Source: Candidatus Liberimonas magnetica (lineage in GTDB: Bacteria; Elusimicrobiota; Endomicrobiia; Endomicrobiales; JAFGIL01). From it: DNA of 64,000 nucleotides. Shown piece by piece: positions 51,448 through 60,719 of this stretch. Location: NCBI GenBank assembly GCA_020523885.1, contig JAJAPY010000005.1:35436-99435 (forward strand). The letters run 5' to 3'. The notes under the pieces are model-generated. The model worked only from the letters and a program-made list of their open reading frames with translations, did no database searches and was not told the DNA's origin. The first letter of the stretch is position 1. Each line of letters opens with the position of its first letter. Made by a program: the position numbers and the translations under genes.

Positions 51448-52227
51448 TTAAGGTGTTACAACAACAGCTTCTTGCCTTGAAAGAAACTCGTGCGCCAATT
51501 CAAGGTAAGCCTGGGCGCCGCGGGATGATTTATCATATAAAATGATAGGTTTTCCGAACCCGGGGGCTTCTGCAAGCCGGACTGTCCTTGAAATAAGGGT
51601 AGTATAGACCTTTTCTCCGAAATGCTTTTTCACCTCTTCTATGACCTGTTCGGATAGGTTAATCCGGCTGTCATACATAGTTAAAAGTATCCCTTCTATG
51701 GTAAGGTTCTTATTTAGGTTTTGCCTTATTAAATCAATGGTTTTTAGAAGCTGGCTTAACCCCTCAAGCGCATAGTATTCGCATTGCATTGGTATTATCA
51801 CAGAATTAACCGCAGCCAGGACATTTACTGTTAAAAGCCCCAATGATGGCGGGCAATCAATAAATATGTATTTATATTCTTTTTTTAGAGTTGAAAGGAT
51901 ATTCTTTAGCTGGACTTCCCTGTTTTCCATATTAACGAACTCAACCTCAGCACCTATCAGGTCAATACTTGTAGGCGCAAGGTCCAGCGAGTTCACCTCT
52001 GTGGGCCTTATTATATCATTCAGGGACAACTGATTAGTCAACACTTCGTAAATGTTTTTAGTTGTGTTTTTATCAACACCCAGCCCGCTCGTAGTGTTTG
52101 CCTGCGGGTCAAAGTCTATCAATAGTGTATCATTCCCTAAAGAAGCGATTCCTGCAGCAAGGTTTATAGCTGTGGTTGTTTTTCCGACCCCGCCTTTTTG
52201 ATTTGCGATAGCTATGATCTTTGCCAT
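51448..52227 (-). CDS. parA: ParA/Soj partitioning ATPase
   Basis: [20 protein letters not shown] gives the deviant Walker A motif of ParA, and the middle has [14 protein letters not shown] and [12 protein letters not shown]. It is 259-261 residues, normal for Soj. An ATG at 52233 is too close to the -10 box; the ATG at 52227 matches a leaderless start. Product: origin segregation and replication control with ParB. Confidence 0.92.
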   Translation of the reverse strand: MAKIIAIANQKGGVGKTTTAINLAAGIASLGNDTLLIDFDPQANTTSGLGVDKNTTKNIYEVLTNQLSLNDIIRPTEVNSLDLAPTSIDLIGAEVEFVNMENREVQLKNILSTLKKEYKYIFIDCPPSLGLLTVNVLAAVNSVIIPMQCEYYALEGLSQLLKTIDLIRQNLNKNLTIEGILLTMYDSRINLSEQVIEEVKKHFGEKVYTTLISRTVRLAEAPGFGKPIILYDKSSRGAQAYLELAHEFLSRQEAVVVTP

Positions 52228-52234
52228 GGCCATT

Positions 52235-52264
52235 ATTATAGCAAAATAAAAATAAAAAATGCAA
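52235..52264 (-). promoter_or_regulatory. Promoter of parA, probable leaderless start
   Basis: In leftward sense TTGCAT (52259-52264), an 18-base spacer and TATAAT (52235-52240) lie so close to the parA start that transcription would begin at about 52227-52228, the second ATG. Confidence 0.5.
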
Positions 52265-52278
52265 GCATGAAATAAAAT

Positions 52279-52294
52279 TGTTCCACATGGAACA
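52279..52294. promoter_or_regulatory. parS-like site
   Basis: TGTTCCACATGGAACA matches the parS consensus (TGTTNCACGTGNAACA) except at one central position, just upstream of parA. Confidence 0.6.
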
Positions 52295-52343
52295 ATTTTT
52301 AGTGATTAGTTCGGAGTCAAGAGTAGTAACTCCGAACTATAAA

Positions 52344-53666
52344 CTAATAACTCCGAACTTTTAAGTTCAATTCTCTTGTAAGGTTTTTAAGTTCCTGGGC
52401 CCTTTTCCATTCTGACAGTTCGTATATAGGGAAAAGAGAGTTATTGTGCCATAAAGGGTCATCACAGGGCAGGATATTTTTAATTTTTTCCCAGTCCGCA
52501 GTTCCTGGGATAGGCGAATATTCGGCTATAAATACAAATGCTCCGTTTTTATTGGCGTACTTTATGGATTCTTCAATTTCAAAGAAATCCTGGCCCGGCC
52601 TGCCCATAAGGATATAAGCGCCGTATTCCCCCTTTTTAAACCCTGCATTTTGCAGGTTTTGACAGGCTGTTTGAAATTCAGCCGTATTTAATTTATCTCC
52701 GCTGTTTTTAAGGCTTGTGCTGTTTACCGTTTCAAGGCTTAGCCTTGGCATTATAAAATTAGTTTTTTTTAGAAATTTGGCAAGATCTTTTGTTAAATAT
52801 CTTGCATGAAGGCCGTTAGGTGTATGAAAAAAACCAGTAACTCTCAATTTTTGTATTTGCGAAAGGATAGGTATTATATGCTCTTCGGGTTTATAAAACA
52901 AAGCATCGTCGTAAAAAACAAAGTTTTTTATCCCTGAGCCGTAAAATTTATTTATCTCAGATGCGACCAGGACAGCCGGTTTTCTTTCCCATTTTCCACC
53001 CTCAAGCACACCTATCGCGCAATAACTGCACCGGAAGGGGCATCCTGTACTGGTACGTAGCGCAACATAATTGAGTTCGCTATAGAGTTCATACATTGGG
53101 CTAGGATAATCTTTGAAACACAATTCCTGGATATCCGCTATCTTGAGTTCTTTAAAAAGCCTAAAAAGTTCGGATAAGTTATTCCCCTTCACCACATAGT
53201 CGGCCCCTGAGTTTGCTATTGCATGGTCATAGCATAAACTTGCATAGATTCCCCCCAATATTACCGGAATACCGGGAAAATATCCTTTCATGGTATTTAT
53301 GGCTTCGATTACTCCGGGGTACCAGTAAGTCATGCCTGAGGTTATCAAAATTACATCAGGTTTAGGTGTGTTTTCAAGAGCTTTTTTGAAGGTTTTATGC
53401 GGCATTCCGTATCTTTTGTATTTTCTTGGTATTTTTTTTAGAATTTCTGGTTTTTGAACCTCTTCCTGCAAATACTTGCCGCAGCCCCACCGGTTTGATA
53501 CCGGTTTTAGAAGTGCCGGGTGATTCCTGTCCATACAGTCGATAAGATTTATATTTGCGCCGCTGTTTTTTAATATACTTGCGATATATAAAAGCCCCAA
53601 AGGTTTAAGCCAGAGGTCATATGCCGCAAAATCATAGATCGGAGGATTAATTAATAAAAATTTCAT
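52344..53666 (-). CDS. B12-binding radical SAM protein
   Basis: The N-terminal 150 residues have INPPIYDF and a DVILITSGMTYW-type cobalamin-binding fold; CPFRCSYC near residue 200 is the radical SAM cluster. Such enzymes often catalyse methylations or rearrangements on unreactive carbons; the substrate is unknown. It lies between the two parS-like sites. Confidence 0.8.
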   Translation of the reverse strand: MKFLLINPPIYDFAAYDLWLKPLGLLYIASILKNSGANINLIDCMDRNHPALLKPVSNRWGCGKYLQEEVQKPEILKKIPRKYKRYGMPHKTFKKALENTPKPDVILITSGMTYWYPGVIEAINTMKGYFPGIPVILGGIYASLCYDHAIANSGADYVVKGNNLSELFRLFKELKIADIQELCFKDYPSPMYELYSELNYVALRTSTGCPFRCSYCAIGVLEGGKWERKPAVLVASEINKFYGSGIKNFVFYDDALFYKPEEHIIPILSQIQKLRVTGFFHTPNGLHARYLTKDLAKFLKKTNFIMPRLSLETVNSTSLKNSGDKLNTAEFQTACQNLQNAGFKKGEYGAYILMGRPGQDFFEIEESIKYANKNGAFVFIAEYSPIPGTADWEKIKNILPCDDPLWHNNSLFPIYELSEWKRAQELKNLTRELNLKVRSY

Positions 53667-53736
53667 GGTTAGTTATGAGTCTTGAGTTCTGGGTTGTGTG
53701 AAGAGTCAACGATTTTGGTTTTGCTCAAAACTTATT

Positions 53737-53752
53737 TGTTCCACGTGGAACA
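53737..53752. promoter_or_regulatory. parS-like site, perfect palindrome
   Basis: TGTTCCACGTGGAACA fits the parS consensus TGTTNCACGTGNAACA at every fixed position and is a perfect palindrome. Confidence 0.75.
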
Positions 53753-53760
53753 TTCACAAA

Positions 53761-53794
53761 ATCAAAATAGGTTTTTTAAAGAACCTATTTTGAT
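53761..53794. repeat. 13-bp AT-rich inverted repeat
   Basis: ATCAAAATAGGTT (53761-53773) pairs perfectly with AACCTATTTTGAT (53782-53794) around an 8-base loop. It could act as a terminator for either direction. Confidence 0.55.
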
Positions 53795-53822
53795 TCGAAA
53801 CCGCGAAGCTTAATACAGCTTA

Positions 53823-53930
53823 CCCCGCCGTGATGTAAGTCCCGCCTTGGCGGGAATGAATGTAATGATGGCGGGATGTCACGTTGTTCAAAGGAGCCTC
53901 CGGCTCCTGCCGGAGGGGTTCCACCTGTTC
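53823..53930. repeat. Dispersed REP-like palindromes
   Basis: CCCGCC-TT-GGCGGG (53841-53854) and GGAGCC/GGCTCC (53893-53907) with further CCGGAGG words fill this spacer. A frame of 87 codons across it is only a by-product. The rest of the spacer (53667-53736 and 53931-54157) holds no gene. Confidence 0.5.
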
Positions 53931-54157
53931 AAATAAAACATTTGTTAATTTAATTGAAATATCAATCAGTTTTATGCAATAGCATGTCTTTTGAAAATCT
54001 TGCCATATAAATATTAAATTCGCAAAATATATTTTAACTTTACCATGTCGTTCAAATTGTTTAGCTTGATTTAGGCAAAACAATCAGCCCGTATAATTAT
54101 ACATTTAATTATTACATGTTTATTTTTTAAAGTCAAGATTTTATTTTAAACTACCAT

Positions 54158-54186
54158 TTGACAATAATTATAGAGTTTGCTAAAAT
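54158..54186 (+). promoter_or_regulatory. Strong sigma-70 type promoter for the HD-GYP gene
   Basis: TTGACA (54158-54163), a 17-base spacer and TAAAAT (54181-54186). The gene's ATG lies about 110 bases after the expected start of transcription. Confidence 0.7.
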
Positions 54187-54301
54187 TAATTTAAACAAAT
54201 TTTTAAAATCAGGCACCTGTGCATTTTTAAGGGGATACGACACCAAAGACAGCAAGGTTTCGATACCGGGTACAGGAATATCGGGCTTTAAAACAAAAAT
54301 A

Positions 54302-55255
54302 ATGGAAAAAAAACAGACTATCTTAATAGCTGACGATGAATTCAGCGCAAGAAGTATATTAGAAAAATTGATAACCGACCAGGGCTACAACGTAATTACT
54401 GCGTCTGACGGACATACCGCAAGAGAAAATATATTGCGCTCAAACCCTGACCTTATTATCCTTGACAATTATATGCCCGGAATATCGGGCAACGATATTT
54501 GCCGGGAAATAAAATCCAATCCTGAAACAAGGTTTATTCCTGTAATTACCCTTACAGGTTATACGGAAACCCCGGATAAGATCGAGGCTATAGAAGCAGG
54601 GTCCGACGATTTTATAAACAAGCCTTATAAGGCGGTAGAACTCTTAACCAGGATAAAATCCCTATTAAAAGTAAAGGCGTTGTATGACGAACTTGATTCT
54701 GCGGAAGGTGTGATATTTGCCTTAGCCCGGGCCATAGAAGCTAAGGACACTTATACCCAGGGGCATACGGAGCGTGTAAGCCAGTTTGCTATCCTGGTAG
54801 GCCACCACTTCGGCCTTTCAAACGATGACCAAAGCTATTTATTTAAAGGCGGCATACTCCATGACATAGGAAAGATAGCCGTTCCCGATGCCATTTTAAA
54901 CAAGCCGGGGATGCTTACCGACGAAGAATTTGCCGTGATACGCTCCCATCCTGACAGGGGGGAAAAGATATGCCAGCCGCTCAATTCGATAAAATCTGCG
55001 CTAACTATAATCCGGCACCATCATGAAAAAATGGACGGCACGGGGTATCCGGATAAACTCTCCGGCGAAAATATCCCGGTCGTAGCGCGTATCATGGCTA
55101 TAGTTGACGTCTATGATGCTCTAACCACCAACCGGTCTTACAGAGCGGCTATGCCCCAGGCAAAAGCTTTTTCGATATTGGATAACGAAGCGGACAAAGG
55201 CTGGTGGGATAAAAGGATATTAGCCGAGTTTAAAAAACTTGTGGTATATGTCTAG
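54302..55255 (+). CDS. Response regulator with HD-GYP output domain
   Basis: Residues 1-120 form a receiver domain (ILIADDE at the start, LIILDNYMPG with the phosphorylated aspartate, and NKPYKAVEL). The remaining part holds HDIGKIAVPDAIL and HHEKMDGTGYP, the complete HD-GYP motifs of cyclic-di-GMP phosphodiesterases. The protein is of RpfG type. It would lower c-di-GMP on phosphorylation by an unlinked kinase. The TTG at 54158 cannot be the start because it is the -35 box; the ATG at 54302 gives 317 residues. Confidence 0.87.
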   Translation: MEKKQTILIADDEFSARSILEKLITDQGYNVITASDGHTARENILRSNPDLIILDNYMPGISGNDICREIKSNPETRFIPVITLTGYTETPDKIEAIEAGSDDFINKPYKAVELLTRIKSLLKVKALYDELDSAEGVIFALARAIEAKDTYTQGHTERVSQFAILVGHHFGLSNDDQSYLFKGGILHDIGKIAVPDAILNKPGMLTDEEFAVIRSHPDRGEKICQPLNSIKSALTIIRHHHEKMDGTGYPDKLSGENIPVVARIMAIVDVYDALTTNRSYRAAMPQAKAFSILDNEADKGWWDKRILAEFKKLVVYV

Positions 55256-55372
55256 AAAAGGGGTGGGGAAGAACCCCGCTCTTCCTAAAACTAAGGGCTC
55301 AAACTCTGTTTAGACGTGATAAAAAATAATTAATATGATAGGCATTATTCTCAATTATAAAGGAAGGGCGGG

Positions 55373-56332
55373 GTGAAAAGGGTCGCGGTAATTACTTCCG
55401 GTGGGGATGCACCAGGAATGAATACGGCGATCAGGGCTGTTGTAAGGGAAGCTATATACACGGGTTTTGATGTACTGGGTATCCAGCACGGATATGCAGG
55501 GCTTTTAGAAAACCAGATAATACCCCTTAACACCCGTTCAGTTTCAGGTATAGTCAATCTGGGCGGGACTATGCTTAAGACCTCAAGGTGCCAGGCAATA
55601 AAGACTGAGGCCGGCATCATAAAGGCCGTTGAAATACTAAAATCTCATTGTATTGACGGAATAATAGGGATCGGAGGGGACGGTTCCCTTTGTGCCCTTG
55701 AACGGATATCCAGACACGGTATAAACGGAATATCTATACCTGCTTCTATCGACAACGATGTATTCGGTACGGATGAAACAATAGGTTTTGATACAGCCAC
55801 GGATACGGCTATAGATGCGATAGACAAAATAAGAGATACAGCCCAGAGCCATGAGAGGATATTTATAGTGGAAGTCATGGGCAGGGAACACGGCTTTCTT
55901 GCCCTTCAGATCGGCATCGCAGCCGGCGCCGAGTTCGTATTGGTTCCCGAGATAAAATATAACATAAAAAAAGTTTGTGAAGAACTTAAAAAAGAGGTAA
56001 AAAAGGGAAAAACATCCATCATAATAATATTTGCCGAGGGAGTGGGAGACCCTTTTGTGTTTTCAAAAGAGGTACAGAAAGCCACTAACCTGGAAGTCAG
56101 AGTAACAGCGCTCGGTTATATCCAAAGAGGCGGCTCTCCGTCGGCAAGGTCAAGGGTTTTGGCAAGCCTTTTCGGTTCTCATGCTGTAAAGATATTTGAA
56201 AAAGGGAAAAAGAACAGGCTTGTAGTTTTAAAAAACGGCCGGATATCCGATGTCCCCTATTCGCAGGTTATCGGCAAAGAAAAGAAAATAAATATGGAGT
56301 TGTACGGCCTAATACGGCACTTGGCTGTTTAA
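55373..56332 (+). CDS. pfkA: 6-phosphofructokinase
   Basis: The 319-residue protein matches PfkA: VITSGGDAPGMNTAIRAVVR, GIGGDGS (ATP site), SIDNDVFGTDETIGFDTA (the proton-transfer aspartate region), EVMGREHGFLAL and GYIQRGGSPSARSRV. The GGDGS form points to ATP rather than pyrophosphate use. The usual PGTIDND reads PASIDND here. The start is a GTG at 55373 with AAGGAAGGG ahead. Product: fructose-6-phosphate phosphorylation in glycolysis. Confidence 0.93.
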   Translation: MKRVAVITSGGDAPGMNTAIRAVVREAIYTGFDVLGIQHGYAGLLENQIIPLNTRSVSGIVNLGGTMLKTSRCQAIKTEAGIIKAVEILKSHCIDGIIGIGGDGSLCALERISRHGINGISIPASIDNDVFGTDETIGFDTATDTAIDAIDKIRDTAQSHERIFIVEVMGREHGFLALQIGIAAGAEFVLVPEIKYNIKKVCEELKKEVKKGKTSIIIIFAEGVGDPFVFSKEVQKATNLEVRVTALGYIQRGGSPSARSRVLASLFGSHAVKIFEKGKKNRLVVLKNGRISDVPYSQVIGKEKKINMELYGLIRHLAV

Positions 56333-56335
56333 AAA

Positions 56336-56420
56336 ATAGACTACAGACATCAGACGTCAGACCACAGACAAAAATGTTGTAAGTCTGTAGTCGGAAGTCT
56401 ACAGTCTGTAATCGGAGGTT
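56336..56420. repeat. Intergenic repeat of CAGAC-type words
   Basis: The spacer is made of ACTACAGAC/CAGAC words and their inverse GTCTGTAGTC/GTCTACAGTC, so it can fold back on itself. No gene is present. Confidence 0.55.
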
Positions 56421-56423
56421 TAT

Positions 56424-56885
56424 ATGGAATTAACACCGCAGGACCTGGCCTGGTCAAAAGAAGCTCTGACGAGGACCGGGTTGTTTGCTGCCTGTTCAGA
56501 CACGGAGATAAAACTGCTTATGGACGGCCTTGAAAAAGAGCATTACAAAATGGGTTCAACCATACTTTTTCAGGGCGAAATATCAAGCAAACTCTGCTTT
56601 ATAGAGACAGGGCTCGTATCTATAAATGTCCGGAAGGGGAAAGAAAAGTTAAAAGTAGCAGAACTTGGGCCAAAAGCTTTTTTCGGCGAGATATCCCTTC
56701 TGACACCCAGGGCAGCCACAGCGACGGTAAAGGCAGAGGCAGATACCGACATAATATTTCTTGCAGGAGAACTTGTCCAGAAACTCGTAAAAACAGACCC
56801 TATCGTGGCGGAGTTCATAAACAAAAAGATTGAAGAAAGGTTAAAATCACAGCAAAAACCTCAGGATGAAGAACCCCCCAAATAA
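56424..56885 (+). CDS. Cyclic nucleotide-binding-domain protein, 153 aa
   Basis: The fold is a CRP-type beta barrel: [20 protein letters not shown], the [20 protein letters not shown] phosphate-binding cassette, and a C-terminal helix. There is no HTH, so it is a sensor domain alone. The ATG at 56424 follows GGAGGT. Confidence 0.8.
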   Translation: MELTPQDLAWSKEALTRTGLFAACSDTEIKLLMDGLEKEHYKMGSTILFQGEISSKLCFIETGLVSINVRKGKEKLKVAELGPKAFFGEISLLTPRAATATVKAEADTDIIFLAGELVQKLVKTDPIVAEFINKKIEERLKSQQKPQDEEPPK

Positions 56886-56892
56886 AGATAAT

Positions 56893-58050
56893 ATGAACAA
56901 AACACTTGAACTCATAAAAAGAGGGACGACAGAAATAATCTCTCAGGAAGAACTTGTAAAGAAACTCTCTAAGAACACTCCTCTTCGCGTAAAACTTGGT
57001 GTTGACCCCACTGCTCCGGACATTCATCTTGGGCATACTGTGCTCTTAAATAAACTAAGGGTTTTCCAGGACCTCGGGCATAAAGTCGTATTTATAATAG
57101 GCGATTTTACTGCACGGATAGGCGACCCGTCGGGCAGGTCTGAGACCCGCTCTATGATGAGCGAGGAAGACATTCTAAAGAACGCAAAAACCTACCAGAA
57201 ACAGGTATTTAAGATATTAGATAAAGACAAAACCGAAGTGGTTTTTAACTCTCATTGGCTCAACCCGCTTGGCCTTGCAGGGTTTTTGAACCTGGCAAGC
57301 AAGTATACTGTTGCAAGGATGCTTGAAAGGGACGATTTTGAAAAAAGGTATAAAAACGACGTTCCTATAGCGCTTGTTGAGTTCATGTACCCGCTTTTAC
57401 AGGCCTATGACTCTGTTGCGGTAAAGGCGGATATAGAGCTTGGAGGAAACGACCAGAAATTTAACCTTCTTGTAGGCCGCGAGTTCCAGCGTGATTTCGG
57501 CCAGGAGCCGCAGGTAGTCATAACCATGCCGCTTCTTGAAGGGACTGACGGCGTAAGAAAGATGTCAAAATCCTACGGCAATTATATATCTCTCGACGAT
57601 ACCCCGTGCGATATGTTCGGCAAAATAATGTCTGTTTCAGATGAGCTTATGTTCAAATATTATGAACTCCTGACCACGGTTGACTTAAATGAAGCAAGAA
57701 AACTTCACCCAAAAGAGGCAAAAGAAAACCTTGCTGAAGAAATAACGGCCAGGTACCACGGCAAAGAAAAGGCAGAAGAAACAAGGAAAGAATTTGGCAG
57801 CGTAGTTTGTAACAAAAACCTGCCGCAGGACATAGAAGAGTTCGCGGTTGAGAAAAAAGAGGTGCAGTTATCAGAGCTCCTTCTTTGTTCAGGGCTTGTT
57901 CCGAGCAAAAAAGAGGCCAGAAGGCTTATGGAGCAGGGGGGTGTAAAGATCGCAGGGGAAAAAATAACTGAAGATAAAAAAATATTGATAGAAACAGAAA
58001 CCATAATTCAGGTGGGAAAAAGAAAATTCAAGAAATTGGTCTGCAAATAG
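56893..58050 (+). CDS. tyrS: Tyrosyl-tRNA synthetase
   Basis: [19 protein letters not shown] carries the HIGH-type motif, [11 protein letters not shown] the KMSKS motif, and the C-terminus an S4-type RNA-binding domain ([16 protein letters not shown]). The order and 385-394 residue length fit the TyrZ-type enzymes. The start is [12 protein letters not shown] at 56893, or an ATG at 56866 that overlaps the previous gene. Confidence 0.94.
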   Translation: MNKTLELIKRGTTEIISQEELVKKLSKNTPLRVKLGVDPTAPDIHLGHTVLLNKLRVFQDLGHKVVFIIGDFTARIGDPSGRSETRSMMSEEDILKNAKTYQKQVFKILDKDKTEVVFNSHWLNPLGLAGFLNLASKYTVARMLERDDFEKRYKNDVPIALVEFMYPLLQAYDSVAVKADIELGGNDQKFNLLVGREFQRDFGQEPQVVITMPLLEGTDGVRKMSKSYGNYISLDDTPCDMFGKIMSVSDELMFKYYELLTTVDLNEARKLHPKEAKENLAEEITARYHGKEKAEETRKEFGSVVCNKNLPQDIEEFAVEKKEVQLSELLLCSGLVPSKKEARRLMEQGGVKIAGEKITEDKKILIETETIIQVGKRKFKKLVCK

Positions 58051-58059
58051 GAACAGCAA

Positions 58060-58250
58060 GAAATTTCGAATCTCGAATACCGGAATCCGAAAAAATAACC
58101 AATAAGGCAAAACGGCCAAAAGAAAAATAGAGTTGAAGACATTTTTAAAAAAGACATTGAATTTGAATTGCGTTTGCTGTTTTTGAATATTCAATATTGT
58201 AGTTTTTTTCGATATTCGAAATTGTTTTTTCGAAATTGCCTTGGGGAGGG
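58060..58250. repeat. Intergenic repeat of TTCGAA/ATTC words
   Basis: The spacer contains AATTTCGAATCTCGAATAC, TTGAATATTCAATATTG and CGATATTCGAAATTG, inverted copies of the same word set. No gene is present. Confidence 0.55.
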
Positions 58251-58253
58251 AAA

Positions 58254-58931
58254 ATGGTAAGGTTAAATTATCTAAAAAAAGTTACTTTTTTTTCGGAGCT
58301 CGAAGAGAGCGATCTAAAGAAGATAGTCCAGATAGGGAAAAACCAAAGATTTTTAAAAGATAAGACCATTTTTAATGAAAATACTTCCGGCGAACGGTTC
58401 TATATAGTCCTATCAGGCAGGATAAAGATATTTACGAGGTCCGGAGAAAAGAAAAAAACCCTTGCTATCCTTGACAGAGGCGAATTCTTCGGAGAAATGG
58501 CCTTGCTTGACATGGAACCAAGGTCTGCTTCAAGCATCGCCCTTACAGAAAGCGAGCTTGTTGTTATAAAGAAGCAGGATTTCAGGAAGCTGCTGGCAAA
58601 ATACCCCAGGATATCGTTTCAGATAATGAAGACTTTATCCCAGCGCCTGAGGCAGGCAGACAAAGAGATAGAAGCCCTTACTTTTGGAGACGTGATAGGA
58701 AGGCTTGCAAATACACTGCTGGAATTCGGCAAAAAGTACGGGCAGGAAACTCAGGAAGGCCTTAAAATAAACATGGCGTTCAGCCACCAGGATATAGCAG
58801 AGGTCGTAGGTACCGGAAGGGAGATGGTATCAAGAGTACTCAACCGGTTCAAAAGGCTTAACTGCATCACATATTCCAACCGTTTTATCGTATTGACAGA
58901 CCAGAATAAGCTTAAGCAATGGGTAAGATAA
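58254..58931 (+). CDS. CRP/FNR-family transcription regulator
   Basis: The N-terminal cyclic-nucleotide-binding fold has ILDRGEFFGEMALLDMEPRS, and the C-terminal winged HTH has MAFSHQDIAEVVGTGREMVS. There is no CxxC iron-sulphur site visible, so CRP-like sensing is more likely than FNR-like. The ATG at 58254 follows GGGGAGGG. Confidence 0.87.
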   Translation: MVRLNYLKKVTFFSELEESDLKKIVQIGKNQRFLKDKTIFNENTSGERFYIVLSGRIKIFTRSGEKKKTLAILDRGEFFGEMALLDMEPRSASSIALTESELVVIKKQDFRKLLAKYPRISFQIMKTLSQRLRQADKEIEALTFGDVIGRLANTLLEFGKKYGQETQEGLKINMAFSHQDIAEVVGTGREMVSRVLNRFKRLNCITYSNRFIVLTDQNKLKQWVR

Positions 58932-58934
58932 ACA

Positions 58935-59062
58935 TAATGCAAATATCAAATTGCAAAATGCAAAATTAAGGTGTCCGCTATGCCGGACTTATTAAAATTA
59001 ATCCCGCAAAGCGGGATACAACAATTTTTCATTTTGATATTTTCATTTTGCATTTAATATAA
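58935..59062. repeat. Intergenic repeat of TGCAAAATGC words
   Basis: Words such as AATTGCAAAATGCAAAATT and TTTTCATTTTGCATTT face one another around a CCCGCAAAGCGGG stem-loop. No gene is present. Confidence 0.55.
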
Positions 59063-59072
59063 GGGGTTTTCA

Positions 59073-60335
59073 TTGAAATACAACGCGCCGCGCGGCACCC
59101 ATGACCTGTGGGGAGATGCTGCGGAAAAAATAAGGGTTCTTGAAGATATATGCTGCAATATCTTTAAAATTTATAATTATAAAGAAATCCGTTTTCCTAC
59201 CTTTGAAGACGCAGACCTGTTCACCAGATCTATAGGCGAAACCACTGATATAGTTGAAAAAGAGATGTATGTATTTAATGACAGGAAAGGAAGAAGGCTT
59301 GCGCTAAGGCCCGAAGGGACAGCAGGCGTAGTACGATCATATATAGAAAACAACCTTGAACAGATTTTAGGCATAAGCAAACTCTTTTATATGGGCTCGA
59401 TGTTCAGGTACGAGCGGCCTCAGGCAGGCAGGTACAGGGAGTTCCTTCAGATAGGCGCAGAGTATTTTAACAACCCGTCGCCCGCGGCAGACGCAGAGAT
59501 AATCCTTGTAGCTAAAGAAATATTAAACCTTATAGGCTTAAAAGATATAAGTATACATATTAACTCTCTTGGATGTCCCGGATGCAGGCCAAACTTCAGG
59601 AAAGCCCTTAAAGATTATTTCTTAAATTGCAAAGACCTTTGCGTTGACTGCAATAAGAGGATAGAAAAGAACCCATTGCGTGTCCTTGACTGTAAAATTG
59701 ACAGCGAAAAATTCAAAAATGCACCTAAAATTGAGGGTTTTTTATGCCAGGAGTGCAGCACTAATTTCAGCCAGGTGCAGGAACTTTTAAGAATATCAGA
59801 CTGCCAATTTATAATAGACCACAACCTTGTAAGAGGGCTTGATTACTATACAAGGACTGTTTTTGAAATTCGTTCAAATGCTTTAGGTGCCCAGGATGCT
59901 TTAGCAGCCGGCGGAAGATACGATAATCTGGTAGAAGAAATCGGCGGGCCTTTTACTCCTGCGGTCGGGTTTGCCCTTGGCTCCGAGCGTGTAATTATGG
60001 CGTTAGACAAATTGAAAATAAATTTAGGTATTAATAAAAACAAATTGATATTTGTAGCAGTTTCTTCTCAAAGCTTGGAAAAAAGCGGTTTTATTCTTGC
60101 AAACAAACTAAAAACATTGTATTGTAACGCCAATAATAAGTATACTTATATAATAGAAGGGCCGTTCGGAGAAAGGAGTTTAAAAAGCCAGCTTCGGCTT
60201 GCAGATAAGCTTTGTGCAGATAAAGTTATTATTTTTGGAGAAGAGGAATTTAAACGAGGCTGTGTGTTATTGAAAGATATGACCAATAACACACAGAGCG
60301 AAATAGCTCTTGGCGAAGTGCAGGCTGATATTTAG
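59073..60335 (+). CDS. hisS: Histidyl-tRNA synthetase
   Basis: The 420-residue protein opens with YNAPRGTHDLWGD and contains the class II motifs: motif 2 FRYERPQAGRYREFLQIGAE, the histidine-specific GLDYYTRTVFEI, and motif 3 GFALGSERVIMAL. A CNKRIEKNPLRVLDCK segment is typical of HisS. The start is a TTG at 59073 behind AAGGGG. Product: histidine activation and tRNA charging. Confidence 0.94.
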   Translation: MKYNAPRGTHDLWGDAAEKIRVLEDICCNIFKIYNYKEIRFPTFEDADLFTRSIGETTDIVEKEMYVFNDRKGRRLALRPEGTAGVVRSYIENNLEQILGISKLFYMGSMFRYERPQAGRYREFLQIGAEYFNNPSPAADAEIILVAKEILNLIGLKDISIHINSLGCPGCRPNFRKALKDYFLNCKDLCVDCNKRIEKNPLRVLDCKIDSEKFKNAPKIEGFLCQECSTNFSQVQELLRISDCQFIIDHNLVRGLDYYTRTVFEIRSNALGAQDALAAGGRYDNLVEEIGGPFTPAVGFALGSERVIMALDKLKINLGINKNKLIFVAVSSQSLEKSGFILANKLKTLYCNANNKYTYIIEGPFGERSLKSQLRLADKLCADKVIIFGEEEFKRGCVLLKDMTNNTQSEIALGEVQADI

Positions 60336-60362
60336 CAAAAGGGGTTCATTGAAAAACCTATT

Positions 60363-60453
60363 TTTTGTCATTCCTGCGCAAGCAGGAATCTAGAGAAGTT
60401 GTCTGTCGTCGATATTCCTGGATTCCCGCTAAAGACATGCGGGAATGACAAAA
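60363..60453. repeat. 91-bp dispersed repeat with 12-bp inverted ends
   Basis: TTTTGTCATTCC (60363-60374) and GGAATGACAAAA (60442-60453) are inverted ends around CCTGCGCAAGCAGG. This is the type of repeat often seen scattered in bacterial genomes. No gene is present. Confidence 0.6.
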
Positions 60454-60509
60454 TATGTTGGACAGTGATATAATACAATATTTATTTTGAACAATTAAAA
60501 GATAGCTTT

Positions 60510-60719
60510 ATGAAAATATTAAGGAAGGGTAAAAAAAATGGCCGTACTTTTATTTTGGGTAAGTTTACCCATAGTGAAGAAGATCTGCTTAATACAGAAA
60601 AGTCTTTTAATGACGCTTTAGCAACCTTAAATAGCATAAGAAAAGAAGCAGAATTAATACAGTACGGCAAAATACCGGAGTTCAACAGGAGTATTTATGG
60701 AAAAAGAAAAGCCTGCTGA
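60510..60719 (+). CDS. Small hypothetical protein, 69 aa, paired with a nucleotidyltransferase
   Basis: The frame starts MKILRKGKKNGRTFILGKFT and is charged, helical and soluble. It overlaps the next gene by 23 bases, so translation is probably coupled. No family was recognised. The arrangement is like a small antitoxin ahead of an enzyme, but nothing in the sequence proves this. Confidence 0.5.
   Translation: MKILRKGKKNGRTFILGKFTHSEEDLLNTEKSFNDALATLNSIRKEAELIQYGKIPEFNRSIYGKRKAC

Noticed and set aside
53820..54083. 87-codon leftward frame before the HD-GYP gene
   Set aside because: It is built on repeat palindromes and AT-rich spacer and has no ribosome site.
54190..54301. c-di-GMP riboswitch (GEMM-type) in the HD-GYP leader
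   Set aside because: The conserved GGGCAAA and related core words are absent, so only an unspecified leader is reported.
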